Positions 44,568 to 46,376 of a stretch of DNA of 46,376 bases are shown one piece after another. The notes under the pieces were generated by a model, which was not told where the DNA came from, ran no database searches, and saw only the letters and a program-made list of their open reading frames with translations. Origin of the DNA: Roseofilum capinflatum BLCC-M114 (GTDB lineage Bacteria; Cyanobacteriota; Cyanobacteriia; Cyanobacteriales; Desertifilaceae); the NCBI RefSeq assembly GCF_030068505.1, contig NZ_JAQOSO010000029.1, forward strand, positions 1-46,376, read 5' to 3'. A program made the position numbers and the translations under genes. Within the stretch, counting starts at the first letter, position 1, and each line of letters starts with the position of its first letter.

Positions 44568-44804
44568 ATGAATGCACAATTGATGATCCAACCCTCCTCT
44601 TTTATTGATGCTGGTATTCAAATTAAGCCAGTTCGAGGGTTATTCTTATTCAAATTTAGTGAAGATCTGCAAGAGCGACTGGAGAGCCTGAACGAAAAAC
44701 AGCGAGAGTCACAGTTATCACCCGATGAAGCAGTAGAACTGACTGGAATTTTGGAACTCGACCGAATTTTCACGTTGCTTAATGCAAAAATTACTGCTGA
44801 GTAA
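44568..44804 (+). CDS. Small hypothetical protein, antitoxin-like size
   Basis: A 78-residue protein (MNAQLMIQPSSFIDAGIQIK... then a helical half with QERLESLNEKQRESQLSPDE). I recognise no named family. The helical half resembles that of small cyanobacterial proteins placed next to PIN-type toxins. It sits 24 bases before the DUF433 gene on the same strand. Confidence 0.6.
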   Translation: MNAQLMIQPSSFIDAGIQIKPVRGLFLFKFSEDLQERLESLNEKQRESQLSPDEAVELTGILELDRIFTLLNAKITAE

Positions 44805-44828
44805 GCATAAATAAGTAGGTAAAAGTTA

Positions 44829-45080
44829 ATGTCCGATCTGAATGATTCATTATTGTCAAGAATTACGTTCGATCGCCAGATCTTTGCTGGCAAGCCAATT
44901 ATTCGAGGGATGAGAATTTCCGTTGCCATGATTTTAGAATTGTTGGCCAAAGGAGCATCAATGCCAGAGATTTTAGAGGATTATCCTGACCTGGAAATCG
45001 CTGATATTTATGCCGCTCTGTTCTATGCCTATCGTCTCATCGATAGTGAAGAAATAATTGAGCGATCGATTGCATCATAA
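44829..45080 (+). CDS. DUF433 family antitoxin-like protein
   Basis: An 83-residue DUF433 protein. ITFDRQIFAGKPIIRGMRISV is the family signature, followed by an HTH-like helical half (ILELLAKGASMPEILEDYP). DUF433 proteins are VapB-like antitoxins normally paired with a DUF5615 PIN-like toxin. The toxin gene starts at 45085 but stops after 19 codons. Confidence 0.88.
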   Translation: MSDLNDSLLSRITFDRQIFAGKPIIRGMRISVAMILELLAKGASMPEILEDYPDLEIADIYAALFYAYRLIDSEEIIERSIAS

Positions 45081-45084
45081 AATC

Positions 45085-45144
45085 ATGAATTTTTTGCTCG
45101 ATGTCAATGCAAGTGGTTCGTTTGTTTCTAAGTGCCTACAGTGA
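45085..45144 (+). pseudogene. 19-codon relic of a DUF5615 PIN-like toxin
   Basis: MNFLLDVNASGS then FVSKCLQ and stop. FLLDVNASG is the typical DUF5615 start, carrying the first acidic residue of the PIN active site. The remaining 90 or so residues are absent. Confidence 0.68.
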
Positions 45145-45264
45145 AGATATCTAGGCGATCGCAAAAACAAAGTATTGTGATCTTTTGTAACATTTAAGGC
45201 TTGTTCGTTAAATCACTATGATACAGTAGTAACTGAGGAATACACTACAGTCCGAGTTACAATT

Positions 45265-46275
45265 ATGGAAGAATTTGGATTAACCCTACCCCAAACCCAA
45301 CTGATGTATAGCCTAGAGTACAATTTGGTACTCACGGACATTAAACTAGAGGAGAACAAAGACAAAAAGCGGTTAAAAATTACTTGGTTGGAAAAATGGC
45401 GAGATTCGATGAATCTGATCTTGCAAAATCATAAACAGGTGAATCCATCTATGGATATTACCTTGGGATTAATCACTAATTTTGACGAATTGAAGGTCAA
45501 AGCCAGAGAACAAGCTCAAGAAGTTGAGCATAAATTTTCCTTCTATTTAATTTTATTAGAATCAACTCTATTTACCCCCTATTATCCTATCTTTGGAGAT
45601 GCTAGAGATAATCAGTTTAAGGGGTTAAAGTTTGCGGATCAAAACCTAATTGAAGAAAAACTCAAATCTTTTGCTCGACTGCTCAAGCTCGATTCCGAAT
45701 GTATTAAACGGTTTCAATCTCACTACAAAGACGCGGTGAGCGGAATTAAGGGAGGGTTTAATCCCTGGATCACCGGGGCAATAGGCGCGGTGGCTTTAGC
45801 GGCGGTTGCTGCATTGGGAACGCCCATTATTGCGGGTATTCTTGCCCCGATCGTCGCCCCTGGTTTGTCAGGAGCGGCGGCAGTAACCTCGGTATTGGCG
45901 TTTTTGGGTGGAGGGGCGATCGCCGCAGGAGGCTTAGGAATGGCAGGCGGTGCTGCCGTTATCGCTGGGGGTGGAGCCATTTTGGGCGCAGGTACAGGGG
46001 TAGGAATGGGGTCATTATTAGCCCAATCTCCCACCACTGCCATTAACCAAGCCGCCAAGCTAGAAGTGGTGATGAAAGAGCTAATTTTTGTGCAAAAAGA
46101 TATCCGATTAGCCCAAGAAATCATCAAAGAGCAACGGCAAGGTATTCGCGCCTTAGAAGATGAACGGGATGAATTAATGTACAACAAGCAGGATAACGAG
46201 GAGAAAATCAAGAAATTAGAGGAAGCTTTAGATTACTTAAAACGAGCCTTACAGCGCAATCAAGAGTTATTGTGA
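45265..46275 (+). CDS. Glycine-rich membrane protein with terminal coiled coil
   Basis: A 336-residue protein. The N-terminal about 160 residues are soluble and helical. A long Gly/Ala-rich hydrophobic block follows (about 167-255, with GAIGAVALAAVAALG, FLGGGAIAAGGLG and GGGAILGAGTGVG glycine-zipper patterns). The last 70 residues are a strongly charged coiled coil (about 270-333). I recognise no family with certainty. The block could insert into membranes or oligomerise. A dispersed repeat follows the stop. Confidence 0.68.
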   Translation: MEEFGLTLPQTQLMYSLEYNLVLTDIKLEENKDKKRLKITWLEKWRDSMNLILQNHKQVNPSMDITLGLITNFDELKVKAREQAQEVEHKFSFYLILLESTLFTPYYPIFGDARDNQFKGLKFADQNLIEEKLKSFARLLKLDSECIKRFQSHYKDAVSGIKGGFNPWITGAIGAVALAAVAALGTPIIAGILAPIVAPGLSGAAAVTSVLAFLGGGAIAAGGLGMAGGAAVIAGGGAILGAGTGVGMGSLLAQSPTTAINQAAKLEVVMKELIFVQKDIRLAQEIIKEQRQGIRALEDERDELMYNKQDNEEKIKKLEEALDYLKRALQRNQELL

Positions 46276-46279
46276 TGCG

Positions 46280-46376
46280 CCCTCATCCCCCTACCCCCTT
46301 CTCCCGTGGGAGAAGGGGAGCAAAAGTCCCTCTCCCGTGGGAGAGGGATTTAGGGAGAGGGGAAAACGCCCTCATC
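46280..46376. repeat. Dispersed GC-rich palindromic repeat, running off the window
   Basis: Same element and orientation as 1-105, with CCCCTTCTCCC/GGGAGAAGGGG and CCCTCTCCC/GGGAGAGGG stems. Confidence 0.8.

Overview
The window is cyanobacterial chromosome. The HIP1 octamer GCGATCGC and its core GATCGC recur throughout, inside genes and between them. Several genes are cyanobacterial markers: pipX-pipY, sepF, a DUF1825 protein, the XisH/XisI pair, a Z-ISO type carotene isomerase, and a DHH-CBS-nucleotidyltransferase fusion. Heptameric tandem repeats (STRR type) and GC-rich palindromic dispersed repeats fill many gaps. I do not name a genus.

1-8.7 kb is partly accessory. It holds a DsbA-like protein, XisH/XisI, and a xanthine dehydrogenase pair (xdhA, xdhB) split by an oppositely oriented methyltransferase gene. 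Next comes an AAA ATPase whose translationally coupled DUF4276 partner is truncated, with the module bracketed by two copies of one palindromic repeat, and then a TPMT-like methyltransferase. 8.8-33.3 kb is mostly housekeeping: ABC-2 permease, proC, sepF, pipY, pipX, an ECF/CbiQ permease, a thioredoxin-like protein, Z-ISO, a CRP-family regulator behind a good NtcA-type promoter, pyrF, tyrS, a class A PBP, secG, gpmI, an HhoA/DegP-type protease, rnc, an orphan histidine kinase and the CCA-adding-type fusion. 33.4-39.9 kb is one 2168-residue RTX protein with lamin-tail, Ig-like and Calx-beta modules, probably exported by type I secretion.

The most interesting part is 40.1-43.5 kb. A Ro60-like protein (TROVE region plus vWA domain) at 42048-43487 is preceded by four non-coding RNAs at 41117-41908 that share one scaffold. 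Each has an outer stem of different sequence in each copy but complementary arms, then CCCUAAC on the 5' side and ACUUG on the 3' side, then a second complementary stem, then UACAUA and CAAA motifs, then a variable inner module. I read them as Y RNAs. One inner module is a circularly permuted tRNA-like fold with a capped acceptor stem. Two are tRNA-like folds in normal order with anticodon-like loops (GUU and UAG). One has three hairpins and no tRNA likeness. Bacterial Y RNAs with tRNA-like domains near Ro60 genes are known. Four RNAs of three topologies at one cyanobacterial locus is, as far as I can judge, unusual. Two small proteins and a long structured leader lie just upstream and may belong to the same unit.

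43.5-46.4 kb is accessory. It holds a small membrane protein, repeats, and two antitoxin-like genes each followed by a very short relic of its usual partner (HNH endonuclease; DUF5615 PIN-like toxin). A glycine-rich membrane protein with a coiled coil ends the window.
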